A stretch of DNA of 64,000 nt. It comes from Echinostoma caproni (lineage: Eukaryota; Platyhelminthes; Trematoda; Plagiorchiida; Echinostomatidae). Position 1 is the first letter of the stretch; every line of letters begins with the position of its first letter. The notes under the pieces were generated by a model. The model did not search any database and had not been told where the DNA came from. It saw only the letters and a program-made list of their open reading frames with translations. The stretch spans positions 1-64,000 of the forward strand of contig UZAN01040107.1 of the NCBI GenBank assembly GCA_900618425.1, given 5' to 3'. This document shows positions 11,160 to 21,950 of this stretch, in pieces. A program made the translations under genes and the position numbers.

Positions 11160-13433
11160 GTAGGAAGGAAGTGCCTAAATACAGTGCGTACTTTATGTAT
11201 CTTAGAGTGATCTGAAAATGGCATGCACACTAGTTTTACCAAAGCATCTCAAACTGCAGTATTTTTCTTGTATTTATACATTTCATGAATTTCCATTTTG
11301 GAAATAACTGGAACGAATAGAATCCGAATAATCCGCGGTTTGTTGAAAATAATTGAAATCAGTTTCGTTATTGTGGTGAACGCATGTTTTAGAAATTATG
11401 GCAGGGATACTCATTCCATTCGATTGACGATGTGAATTTGTGCACAGAAGCATGAAGAAAGCAAGTTTGCTTGATTCTGAATTAGGCAAGCAAGTGAAAC
11501 AGTACGAGGATTTGGGGGTGAAAATGATGATCTGATTACTGACTTGCTTCATATTTAGCCAAACCCCCAAAGGACCAGTGAAAAAAATAAACAACCGATG
11601 AAGTTAAGCTTCGAAATCGAGTCGAGTTGACAACCAAGCTATGGCATCCTGTTTGGAAAGAAGGAAAAATCATCTCACGTCATGAATGCGTTTTCGGATT
11701 TGAGGGCAAATGTAAATGTTAGAATGATCTCGTGGATATATGTTTCTCTGTTAATTAGAAATATTTTGATGGTGGGACGTTTCGTAAGAGGTGGAAGAGT
11801 TTAAGAATGTTCATGCATTTCATTTAGAACTAAATAAACTCAACTGGAATTTCATTTATACCTCAAAGAAGAATAGTTTTTTGGATGGACTAACAAGTCA
11901 TTAAAGGTTTCGAAGAGTCACTAATTATTAGCATAAATTTGTTTTCGATTGTCAAAGAGACTGGAAGGAGAGCCAGTGGATGAATTTCCATTGTCGCTTA
12001 TTTGTGCTTATCTCATCCACTGAGTGTGCCAATATAATAAACTGTTTGATATATAAATTAAACGAATAATCAAAGCGCAGATATTGTCGTAATTTTAGAA
12101 ACGAAAAATCTAATACACATAAACCACGGATTTAGGTTTCTTTGTCTTATTTTATACATTTCGGTACCATTCGTTTGGTAGAATGGCAAAAACAATATCT
12201 GAAGCACTGAACGAAGGGAACGTATACTCTATACATTATTAGATCCGACCATTCAAAGAACCAGATCAGGTCGTCAGTGAATCCCTCTAGCAGACGTGTT
12301 GGTTTTCTCACCAAAGCGTGTTACTCTTTTGCAAAGAAATGGCAGATAACTTTTGAATTAACCTCGTCTGTTGTTTATTTAAATACCTGAGTTTCCGCTG
12401 TTGTGGCTCGATCCATCAAAAATCTGTCCAAATACCGTCCGAGGTGGCCTAGCCTACAAAAAAAGCAGGCGTACTTTCAAATCATCCTCTACCTGATTGA
12501 TGCTGGACAAGTGGCTAAAGTGCAATTGTCTAACTAACACAAACATTTTGCGTCAGAGTGATGCCGTCCTTTTTATTGGCGGAAGCGATAAAAATTTAAG
12601 CAAAACTCCATTCGTGATCCCATAAACTATTAGGTTACAAAGCTTTACGGCAAAATGGGGGTCTTATCGCCGGCTTTTGTACACCAAATCAGATAAGTGA
12701 ATCAAAAAGCTGGCAGTTGATCTGAAAGATATGAATAATGATATGCTTATATTCCTAAAATTCACTAATAATACACATTAAAATAACCAAACAGTTTAGT
12801 GAAAAAGCTTATTTCGGAACACCCAGGACCAAGAATGTTTGCCAACGTGAATTTTTCATTCTTTAAATGATGTGCCTACTTCTATGATTTACCATCATTT
12901 AAATAACTGAAAAATATGCTGTATTAACCCAGGCAATTGATAAAGCAACAAAAAGCAACTTATCTATTCTTGTACGTTTTCACTTTACGTGCCGTCTAAG
13001 ATTCATAAAAAGTATACCCTTAAGAAGCTGGAAAACTGACTTAATGACTTAAAATGGTTGAACTAAAAAATGCTTCAAAAATTGGTTAAAAATTTAGCAA
13101 TTGGTAGTTTGTCATTCAGCTGTCAGTTCAATTCATTAAGTTTTATCCGCAAAATAATTTTATAGTGCATTTATCCGTCTCCTTTGTCACTAGTTGAAAT
13201 GAGTTTGCTAAATTGTCAAATTTTTCTTTCCTTCTTTGACCTAATTAAGCTAGTCACATGATTTAAAAAATTGCTTTGAGTGTATTGAGCATTTTGGGCT
13301 CTTCGAAATTACACGTTTTAGATTAGACAGTAACTGACAGTTTGTGTTTTGTGATCGCACGTGCATTCGTTCTGCATCCACAAAATATTTCCCACCATGA
13401 AATGCTTTTTGTCGCAGATAAGCAGTAACTCAC
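11160..13433. other. No gene or repeat recognised
   Basis: AT-rich sequence with only short open frames (largest 103 codons, minus strand, 11283-11594). A strong acceptor and a GTAAGA donor frame a 25-base pair near 11757-11781 on the plus strand, which I regard as chance. Confidence 0.45.
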
Positions 13434-13563
13434 GGGTGGAAATGCTGTCGTAATTTTCATTTGTTGAACTGACTTTGAGTCCGCAGGTGATTGATTCTTC
13501 ACTGACTTTCGATGATTGAATGCAAACGGGAGTGGGATTGACTACCACCAGTCGGTTTATCAC
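13434..13563 (-). CDS. Candidate internal exon, 43 codons plus 1 base, product unknown
   Basis: Minus strand: consensus GTGAGT donor after 13434; the acceptor before 13563 (AAACGCATAG) is mediocre. The frame is open from phase 0 and includes NPTPVCIQSSKVSEESITC and STNENYDSIST, a polar, serine-rich, two-cysteine stretch that would suit an extracellular segment. It is phase-compatible with the candidate at 33490-33617, but the 20 kb distance makes a link speculative. Confidence 0.3.
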
Positions 13564-13994
13564 CTATGCGTTTAAACACATTTCGTTAAAAACGTTAAAC
13601 ATTCCCATGATTCCTGTAATTTAACCTAAATATGGTTGTTCGTAATAACTATTTGCTTAATCCCACTCAAGAAAGTTGTTGTCTGCATCGAGAAAATAAC
13701 AAGCGGATATGCGTGGTTTTTATTAAGCAAACAGTCGGTTTCATTTCGTGATACGTTCGCAGACCCAAATCTTTGTTGCATTTTTTAACTTTCAGTCAAA
13801 CAACGTGTTGGTACCATGTAAATAAAAGAAGATTGATCAAATTATATGAAAGACTAAGAAATGTGTGGAATACGCCTGCCTCTTCGTATTTACTGCTGAA
13901 TTTGGAATGTTAAGGGATCTTTTATTGTCAGGCAGTGGAAAATAAGTGTTTATCAAGTTGAACACTGCGCCAAAAAATGAACACATTGGACATT

Positions 13995-14036
13995 GCCTCT
14001 GAAAAATCGAATGGGCTAATCCAAGCTTGCTACTCT
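13995..14036 (+). repeat. Copy 1 of a 40-50 base repeat motif
   Basis: Core GAATGGGCTAATCCAAGCTT. An inverted, nearly identical copy lies at 14655-14703 and a direct copy at 14975-15023. Copies 1 and 2 face each other like terminal inverted repeats of a 0.7 kb unit, but I see no flanking target duplication. Confidence 0.75.
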
Positions 14037-14654
14037 AATAATTTAGGAAATTGTTTTAGAAATCATGAACAACCGAACCCAAAAATGCATACTAGGTTAT
14101 ATTTATTAAGTTGTCATGTGTGCCATTTTTCATCTCATATTTCATTCCTGCACTGTGAATCGAAGCGTGTCACATGTATCAATCCCACACAGACACACAC
14201 AACATGTGAGTTGGGCTGATAAGTGACTTCAAAACAACTACGAGTCGTTTGTTCATGAGTGTAACAAATTCAGTCATGTGCTGTGCCGGGAGAAATACGG
14301 GTGCGGTTAAGAGAGAGCGATCATCTATTGCGAGTCGCTCCCATCGTGGCTCTAAACCAGAAACAAAATACGCCATAAATGTATTTCCAACTATGACGCA
14401 TGGCATGATTGTGCATGATTGTGAAACCTAACGCATGGTAAGGATGAGACGTAGCTTTCTTTTGTCTGATTTTTCGGAGGGTGAAATAATTAAGAAATCA
14501 GAACATGTAAATTTTGTTGGAGCACACTTTAATCTGAACATGAAACGAATTTTACCAATCGAAAAGAGAACCCTCTACAAACTCGATAATATTTCCTTAT
14601 ATTTATGCAATAAATGAGAGAGAAAATAAAATTCAACTACTGTCAACTGACTCT

Positions 14655-14703
14655 ACAGTGTCAAGCTTGGATTAGCCCATTCGATTGTTCAGAGGCACCA
14701 GGC
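14655..14703 (-). repeat. Copy 2 of the repeat motif, inverted
   Basis: On the minus strand GCCTGGTGCCTCTGAACAAT precedes the core GAATGGGCTAATCCAAGCTT and then GACACTGTA. It matches copy 3 over about 49 bases and copy 1 over about 36. Confidence 0.78.
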
Positions 14704-14779
14704 ACTCCCGATTTTCTTAGGTGTGGGTTTCTCTCCTTGGGAGATCGGTAATTCCCCACGAGGTAATGCATTCAAATGC

Positions 14780-14964
14780 GATGGAAGTGTTTGTGATAAC
14801 AGACAAAGAGCACTGGACAGCAGTTTCTTCTTGTTTGGGACTCGTCAGCAATGGGTACATTTTGTGTTCCTGTTAAGACTCGAACCACGAACAGTCGGGT
14901 TGGGACTTCAAACCCTTACTCATGAGCTACACGGTCGACGGTTATCAACTTGTGCGAATTGCTT
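14780..14964 (-). mobile_element. tRNA-derived SINE, family B, left arm of a head-to-head pair
   Basis: The minus strand carries an A-box-like TAGCTCATGAGTAAGGG (14929-14913) and a B-box-like GGTTCGAGTC (14886-14877). It aligns along its full length with the plus-strand element at 15033-15201, down to the shared outer tail containing the complement of TGTTTGTGATAAC. It has about 16 extra bases near the head (14930-14950). Confidence 0.75.
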
Positions 14965-14974
14965 GATGAAGAGA

Positions 14975-15023
14975 GCCTGGTACCTCTGGAAAATCAAATG
15001 GGCTAATCCAATCTTGATACTGT
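14975..15023 (+). repeat. Copy 3 of the repeat motif, in the spacer of the SINE pair
   Basis: Reads GCCTGGTACCTCTGGAAAAT then CAAATGGGCTAATCC and ends TTGATACTGT. It lies exactly in the spacer between the two inverted SINE heads. Confidence 0.75.
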
Positions 15024-15032
15024 AAATGGATT

Positions 15033-15201
15033 AAGCAATTCGCACAAGGTGTAGCTTTGGAATAAGGGTTTGAGGTCCCGACCTGACTGTTCACGGTTCG
15101 AGTCCTGACAGGAATATCAAAAGTGCGCACTGCTGACGGGTCCCAAACAGGATGAAATATCTGCCCAGTGCTCTTTGTTGGTTATCACAAACACTGTCAT
15201 C
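15033..15201 (+). mobile_element. tRNA-derived SINE, family B, right arm of a head-to-head pair
   Basis: Plus strand: A-box-like TAGCTTTGGAATAAGGG (15052-15068) and a perfect consensus B box GGTTCGAGTCC (15095-15105). The body continues to a tail with GTGCTCTTTGTTGG and GTTATCACAAACACTGTC. It is the inverted mate of 14780-14964. Transcription from both heads would diverge, and read-through RNA would fold into a long stem. Confidence 0.77.
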
Positions 15202-15289
15202 TCACAATTTTTTGTCATGGCTGTCTCAATTTGAAGGTGAAAACATTTGAAACTTTTTAATAAGAAACGGGAACTCTGTTGGGAACCGA

Positions 15290-16278
15290 NNNNNNNNNNN
15301 NNNNNNNNNNNNNNNNNNNNNNNNNNNNNNNNNNNNNNNNNNNNNNNNNNNNNNNNNNNNNNNNNNNNNNNNNNNNNNNNNNNNNNNNNNNNNNNNNNNN
15401 NNNNNNNNNNNNNNNNNNNNNNNNNNNNNNNNNNNNNNNNNNNNNNNNNNNNNNNNNNNNNNNNNNNNNNNNNNNNNNNNNNNNNNNNNNNNNNNNNNNN
15501 NNNNNNNNNNNNNNNNNNNNNNNNNNNNNNNNNNNNNNNNNNNNNNNNNNNNNNNNNNNNNNNNNNNNNNNNNNNNNNNNNNNNNNNNNNNNNNNNNNNN
15601 NNNNNNNNNNNNNNNNNNNNNNNNNNNNNNNNNNNNNNNNNNNNNNNNNNNNNNNNNNNNNNNNNNNNNNNNNNNNNNNNNNNNNNNNNNNNNNNNNNNN
15701 NNNNNNNNNNNNNNNNNNNNNNNNNNNNNNNNNNNNNNNNNNNNNNNNNNNNNNNNNNNNNNNNNNNNNNNNNNNNNNNNNNNNNNNNNNNNNNNNNNNN
15801 NNNNNNNNNNNNNNNNNNNNNNNNNNNNNNNNNNNNNNNNNNNNNNNNNNNNNNNNNNNNNNNNNNNNNNNNNNNNNNNNNNNNNNNNNNNNNNNNNNNN
15901 NNNNNNNNNNNNNNNNNNNNNNNNNNNNNNNNNNNNNNNNNNNNNNNNNNNNNNNNNNNNNNNNNNNNNNNNNNNNNNNNNNNNNNNNNNNNNNNNNNNN
16001 NNNNNNNNNNNNNNNNNNNNNNNNNNNNNNNNNNNNNNNNNNNNNNNNNNNNNNNNNNNNNNNNNNNNNNNNNNNNNNNNNNNNNNNNNNNNNNNNNNNN
16101 NNNNNNNNNNNNNNNNNNNNNNNNNNNNNNNNNNNNNNNNNNNNNNNNNNNNNNNNNNNNNNNNNNNNNNNNNNNNNNNNNNNNNNNNNNNNNNNNNNNN
16201 NNNNNNNNNNNNNNNNNNNNNNNNNNNNNNNNNNNNNNNNNNNNNNNNNNNNNNNNNNNNNNNNNNNNNNNNNNNNNN
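15290..16278. other. Assembly gap (989 N)
   Basis: Run of N. It removes the 3' end of the minus-strand CR1-type LINE that ends at 16279. The gap lies between two repeats, the usual place for a failed short-read join. Confidence 0.99.
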
Positions 16279-17902
16279 ACCTTCTAACAATTTCGTTGCC
16301 AGCCTCTGCGGACGTTCTAGAGCCTACCTGTCGCGGTTTAACCATGGATTCCATACTGGAAGGGCGTACTCCGTGTGTGGCCGAACGAATGCTGATAACT
16401 AGCGTGGGAACAGTGCTCTTTGGAACTGCCCGAAAACACGTCTGAGTAGTTCCACTTGCTTGATAGCCATTGCTGGTGCTCTGGCACAGTGCGTCGAACA
16501 TCCTACGTCCTCCTGTAACATAACTCCCAAATCCCTTTGGTCAGTGGCATGCGGTAATATTTGGTTCCCCAGAACGTAGGAGAAACGAGGCTTATGCCGC
16601 ATGGAAATAACTCTGCATTTGGAAACGTTGAACTTGATGTCGTTGGTGATTGACCATCGGTGGGCTGCGGCGATCGCTTGTTGGAGTGCTATATGATCCT
16701 CAGGATGTGTTACAGTTCTCCAGATCTTAGCGTCATCTACAAATAGCAGTGTATTAAGTCCAAGGACATGTGGCAGGTCGTTTATAAATGCAAGAAAGAG
16801 ACGAGGCCCCAGTACGGATCGTTGAGGAACCCCCCGGGTAGCGATGATAGGCTCTGATAATGAATCACCAACACGAAATAACATGGTTCTTTGTCGGAGA
16901 AACTCCTTGATCCAGTCTAGAACCAAATCTCTTAATCTGGAGTTGAAGAGCTTTTGCAGTAGAATTTGGTGGTTCACTCGATCAAATGCCTTGGAGAAGT
17001 CCAAATAAAATATATCCAATGGCTGGCCTGCATCGACGAATTTTGTCCACTTATCCCGTGCAAGGAGTAGGTTTGTGGTGCACGAACGCTTGTGCCGAAA
17101 TCCGGTGCTGGGTTGGAGACAAAAGGTCAAAAGCCTCCATGACTTCCGACAATATCGAAAGAAGTGTAACATGGCGATAGTTGGCTGGATCACTGCGAGA
17201 TCCCTTTTTGTAACTGGGAGAAATCACCCCTTCCTTCCATGACTGCGGAATTACTACCTGGTTAAACATCCTTTGGTAAAGAACAGCCAGAGGTTTGGAA
17301 ATGTTATTGGCTAGCGACATCGGAGTCCGGGGATGCATGTTGTCCGCGCCTGGGGATGAATTCTTACACAAAGTTAATAGTTTTGTTCTAACTTTCTCAC
17401 TGTCAAAAACCATGTTATCCAGTGACGGAGACGGTATATAGGGTAGTTTGCTTGGAATCTGTAATGCTTCGTGTGTCGTTGTAGTAAACACCTGAGCGAA
17501 CTGTTTTTTGAAGAACTCTGCTGCTTCTAGAGTGGTGGTTGAAACATGTCCGCACGATCTCAATGCTGGTATTCCGCATTTCACCTTACTTGTAGAATTG
17601 ATATGTTTATAGGGCAATTTTGGATCAGAAATGAATTTTTGAGCCAGGGTTTCTTTGTACATCAATTTGTTCTCTCGTACCAACTTCGTACACTGATTTC
17701 GCAGTAAGGAATAATTATTCCAAGTTTCGATAGATGGACATCTTCTGTACTTCCGCCAGGAAACGTTCCTTTGCACTATCCATTTCTTTGTTCGGCTGCG
17801 AATGAACGAATGACGATTTTTAGATTTAGCACAAGTTTTTATACTTGTTGCAGCCGTTACAATTTCGGTAAGATAATCAGTGAAGCTCTTCCATGCCATC
17901 AC
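16279..17902 (-). pseudogene. Reverse transcriptase domain of the CR1-type LINE, broken
   Basis: Two overlapping frames carry one RT. The upstream frame (17902-17051) holds the thumb-side lead-in with KNSSPGADNMHP and YKKGSRSDPANYRHVTLLS. The downstream frame (17193-16399) holds GFRHKRSCTTNLL, motif A (YLDFSKAFDRVNH), motif B (RGVPQRSVLGP, where the family has QGSVLGP) and motif C (FVDDAKIW, where FADD is usual). After a TAG stop the same frame continues LSAFVRPHTEYALPVWNP, then a second stop, DR/ALERPQR. The catalytic DD is kept, but the frameshift near 17050-17190 and the stops make it inactive. The 3' end is lost in the gap. Confidence 0.9.
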
Positions 17903-18009
17903 AGTATCGTGATCATCTTCCGGGAGGACTCATTGCTTAATTATTGCCAGGTTTTGCAGCTTTTTTAGTCTATGATGGCACGAGTACTGCTCTTTCGGTT
18001 TTCTTGGGA

Positions 18010-18470
18010 AGATGCGTAGTCTATATAATCAAACATCAATACGGCATGATCACTACGTCCTAATTAAGACGTGACATTGACAGATTCCACCCTCAGCTCC
18101 TCGTTCGTCAGCACTAAATCCAGTGTTGATGGTTCGTGACCTGCTCCAAATCTGGTGGGTTCTGTTACGTGGTCGTACAGTGGGTGCAATCCAATCAAGG
18201 GAGATAATTGTTTCTCGAATGGCAGGCGGGAAGTCCTCGTTCTTATGAGATTGGGGCAGTTAAAGTCATTCATTATGAGGGCCTAGGTGAACTTTTGTGC
18301 TAACATATTTCTCATGGTTTGCAACAAAATCTCGTTGGCTGAGTCTGAAGATGCGGGAGGTTGGTACACAATACCGATTAGACGGTTGATACCTACCTAA
18401 TAGAAGTTTCTACACACCACATCACTGCGTCTTGGCACGAGGTCTATTATTGAGGCGGTGAAACTTTCTC
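18010..18470 (-). pseudogene. AP-endonuclease-like (EEP) domain of the CR1-type LINE, broken
   Basis: Minus-strand frame shows LRESFTASIIDLVPRRSDVV, a stop, IGIVYQPPASSDSANEIL, a second stop, then NDFNCPN (family GDFNxP), STLDLVLTNE, another stop, and LGRSDHAVLMFDY with the catalytic SDH intact. These are the hallmarks of the endonuclease that nicks target DNA for LINE insertion. The glycine of GDFN has become asparagine. The N-terminal half of the domain is absent, in keeping with 5' truncation. Confidence 0.88.
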
Positions 18471-18480
18471 TAAGCACATG

Positions 18481-21400
18481 TGTTTGTGTTCATGAATTAA
18501 ATAGATCCACCACTGAAAAATCTCTACTAAAAGACTAACAACATAAAACAGATCGCACGCTCCGTCGGTTATGATAGAACTAACGGGTGCATTGGTCAAC
18601 CTAAATGAAACATTCTATTAGGGTTTTCAGTCAAAAGAACATTGTAAACTCCCATAGACTAACACATTATTTGTTTCTAACGCGCGTTTTCGTTTCTTAT
18701 CGCTTATTCACTAAGACAATTTGTTTTTCTTTCCAGTCTGAAGATCCCTGGTTAAAAATAGCCCCACAGGATCAATCATGGTTAAACTAACTGCATCTCC
18801 TGTCAATGTTGTTTCATGAAGGAAAAATGCAAACAAAGGAGAAGAAGAAGAAAACAGGGATGATTGGCCTATTCTGATGAAAAGAGAAGAATTTTATCGG
18901 CTAGTTCAAGTTTGTACACTGCACAAGCCTAGTTTAAATGAAATGAAGTGTGTCTTTGAGTTAAACGGTGCGCCAACCAGCCATTTGGTCATACATTGTA
19001 CGAAGACATACGCTGTGTGGAATTAATGTTCAGGTAATGTCAAATATCAAAGAGCTCATATCAAATGTGGCATGTTTTTCAGAGTTCTGACATTCGTTGG
19101 AAATTTCACTTTCCGGGGTTTACTTATTATCAATTGCAGTATTATGTAAGAGTTATGTGTTGTTGAGAATCCCACATGTGGTCTAAAGACGAGATTAGCC
19201 CAAAAGAACCTATGATGTTAATTTTCCCTTTGCCGAAATATAATTGTTTGGTTTTATAGCTGAATAGTGATACATATGTTAACGTCGTGATATTTATTGT
19301 GATGTAATGACATGATTACAAATAACTGAAAATGAACTTGCTCGCCACGCTTTCTTCTATTTAAAATGTGCTCTGTGGGACAGTTTGGATAATTTAATAT
19401 AATAATTTAAACCTTGGTTATATTCACGTTTCACAGATTCTATTTCATTTTGATAATAATTGCATTCTGAAGAGTTGAATAACACGTGGCACTTGAATTT
19501 TGATCATGCACTCTGATGCATTTGAATAAACCAGAAATTCCTCGGAAGGACACCGATTTTCTTCATTGTGCATACTTTCACATAGTTTCAATGCGATATT
19601 ATCATTCGAGGCTCAGTGTTAAACTCCTGATTTTTCACCCCACGAGATACGGGTACTTTGGAATATTCCGACAGCACATGACCGATTACTTACGATTAAG
19701 TATGTCAGAGAGAGAGATCTGCCTGACAGCTAAGTTATTTACCAGTTTCACTATACCAACAAAATGACTGCTTCATCAACCGTTTCAAGTCACATTTGTT
19801 TAATTCATGGGAAACCTGAAGAGTATGATGAGTTTGAGCGTATAACCAGGTAGCAGCTGTTATATTTCATCATATTAGCCTTACAGTTGTCTATCCTCCC
19901 TGAACAGTTTTCACGCAATGTGGTAGGTGGTCTTACTTATTGTGATAACTCAGAAAACATTTATCAGGTCCACATAAGCTTGTACGTGATACCGAGCTCA
20001 TTTTGACTTTGAATTCGCGAAAAACTCTTAAATCGATTCTAAAATGAGCCAGCGTTTGTCGCTTAGCACATATGCTTACCTCAGTCTTTTCTCATACACC
20101 CTAACTTGCACATCAAACCACGTTCATAGTTTATCGTTTTCTTCCGGAATCTTTGAAAAGCAGTTTTGCTAATATGTTAATAAAGCGTTGTACAACAGCT
20201 ATCCGTTTCGCCAAAACATAAACCACGACGTTGAGAGTGTATTTGTATCGAACTCATAACCGGCAGTAAGAACGGTCATGAGACGTGGTCGCCTCGGAAT
20301 AGGTCTCTCGCGCACGTGAGGATTCATGTACGCTGTTGTGGAAGTCAACTCAGCATCTAATGAGAAATTCGTTCCTTCATTTTTCTCAATGCCATGCAGA
20401 AAATAACTTCAGCTGACACCTTACCACAGGGGCTCAATAATATAAGGCAACTGGAAGCTGGTTCGGATTCCTTCTCGGATCCAATTGTACCTACTGTGAT
20501 GAATAAATTCACTCATTGCTTAGCTGTTTATTCCATGCATTTCTTCTGAAACTATCAGCGACGGCAGGCAGTCTCCTGTGAAACCACCTGGGTAACAAAA
20601 TGCTCCTGAAGCGAACGACAGTTGACTGAATATCTATGATGCTAGGAGTTCAAATTAACTGTGAAAACAAAAAAAAACACCGCTTTGAGATTCCATAAAA
20701 GTTGATTAGAAACGATCAGTAGCAATGCTTTATATCATTGCACATGTTCTACTTTCTGAGTTTCCGCACTAGACTGCAGCCGTTTGTTTGACTATCCCGC
20801 AATGGATTAATTTGTTCGGCTGGCTCAATTGAAGACTCATCATTCAGTATATTTCGGAACGCGATTTGGAGGCTGATTTAACGAACATTCGCTGATAAGA
20901 AGCAGACTACTTATTGCAACAGCAAAACGTCATCTTTCTTGAATATGGCTTCTGTAGCTCCATAGGGTTCCACTTTCTGTTTGAACAACTCACCAATTCT
21001 TGACATGTATAATGTCCGTATACGTAGCTATGAAGTTGTAATTCGGTCCTCGAATTACACCAACGACTCTGAAGTACTTTCCTCTACCTCATTCCTCCCG
21101 GTCTTCTGACGTAAAATACCTTCTTTCAAAGATTCGGGTATTATCCATGCATTCATTTATATTTCTTCTTGAGTTTCTCTTTATTTTGCTACGGGATGTA
21201 TTCTCCTCTATTTGATTCGTCTCTTTTATTTCCAAAAAAACAGATGGATTTTACTCTGTTTTTGCAGGTATCTTAAACAACCGGTATTGTTTTTTTTAAG
21301 GCGCGTTGCTACCTGTAACATTTATATTCACTGAACATTATGTAATGGAGATTACTGTTTGCATGAACAAAACTGGCACGGTTTGAGTTTAAAAGCTTGT

Positions 21401-21778
21401 ACGCACTCAAGGCTAAACGTTTTTTCATCGCTTACATGAGCAGGATAGTTTCAACCAGTGCGCCCTATTTGTTGCTCATTCTATAGACAGGTGGAACGTA
21501 TTCTGATTTAACAATCATTGTTGCTCTTTTCCACTTAACCTTACCGAACCAATCCCATTTATTCGTGTCTTATGTATGAACACATCTAACTGTAATTGCT
21601 GAAAAGAAAGTAACTACACTAAGCTGGTTGCCCATATTATTTGTCTTGTATTATTCTTATGGGGATCTTCGATGAATCTTCTGACTTTATGCAGGTACTC
21701 CTAATTATGCACTGGGCTTTGAATCGTTGTGTGTCGGTCTGAGAAAGACGATAAGATTATGCAAAAAGAAAGATTTCG
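18481..21778. other. No gene or repeat recognised
   Basis: AT-rich anonymous sequence. Open frames stay below about 85 codons and none has a recognisable motif. The first 100 bases may still contain eroded LINE 5' sequence that I cannot align. Confidence 0.45.
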
Positions 21779-21950
21779 GTGGTGGCCCGGTGGCTACGTC
21801 GCCAGAATATCACCCCGGAGGACGTGTGTTCGAAACCCACAACCACCGGTGCCTAAGTTCCCCCATTGTGTGTTAAATGGCAGGCCTTTGATTGGCCGCT
21901 TCCCCCTGACTGAAAATTATACCTTTGCAAATTCAATAAAAATGAAGTCA
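21779..21950 (+). mobile_element. tRNA-derived SINE, family C, copy 1
   Basis: Head with A-box-like TGGCTACGTCGCCAG (21791-21805) and B-box-like GTGTTCGAAACCCAC (21826-21840). The body then reads AAATGGCAGGCCTTTGATTG and CCGCTTCCCCCTGACTGAAA before an A-rich tail (AATAAAAATGAA). It aligns over its length with 43510-43685, which defines the family. No coding capacity. Confidence 0.72.

Larger units (their letters stand above)
16279..18480 (-). mobile_element. Decayed CR1-type non-LTR retrotransposon, ORF2 region
   Basis: On the minus strand the element runs from an endonuclease-like domain (about 18470-18010) through reverse transcriptase (17902-16399) to the C-terminal RT region, then gap 1. 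Such LINEs copy their RNA into DNA at a nick they cut themselves. This copy is dead: in-frame stops in the endonuclease region and after motif E, a frameshift near 17050-17190, and changed residues in two RT motifs. The 5' edge near 18480 is approximate; beyond it I no longer recognise LINE sequence, so it is probably 5' truncated. Family assignment to the CR1/Jockey group rests on motif spacing and the HTEYALPVWNPWL-like block. Confidence 0.9.

Noticed and set aside
15226..16501. Open frames of 346-414 codons on both strands
   Set aside because: They consist of N from the assembly gap and have no coding content.
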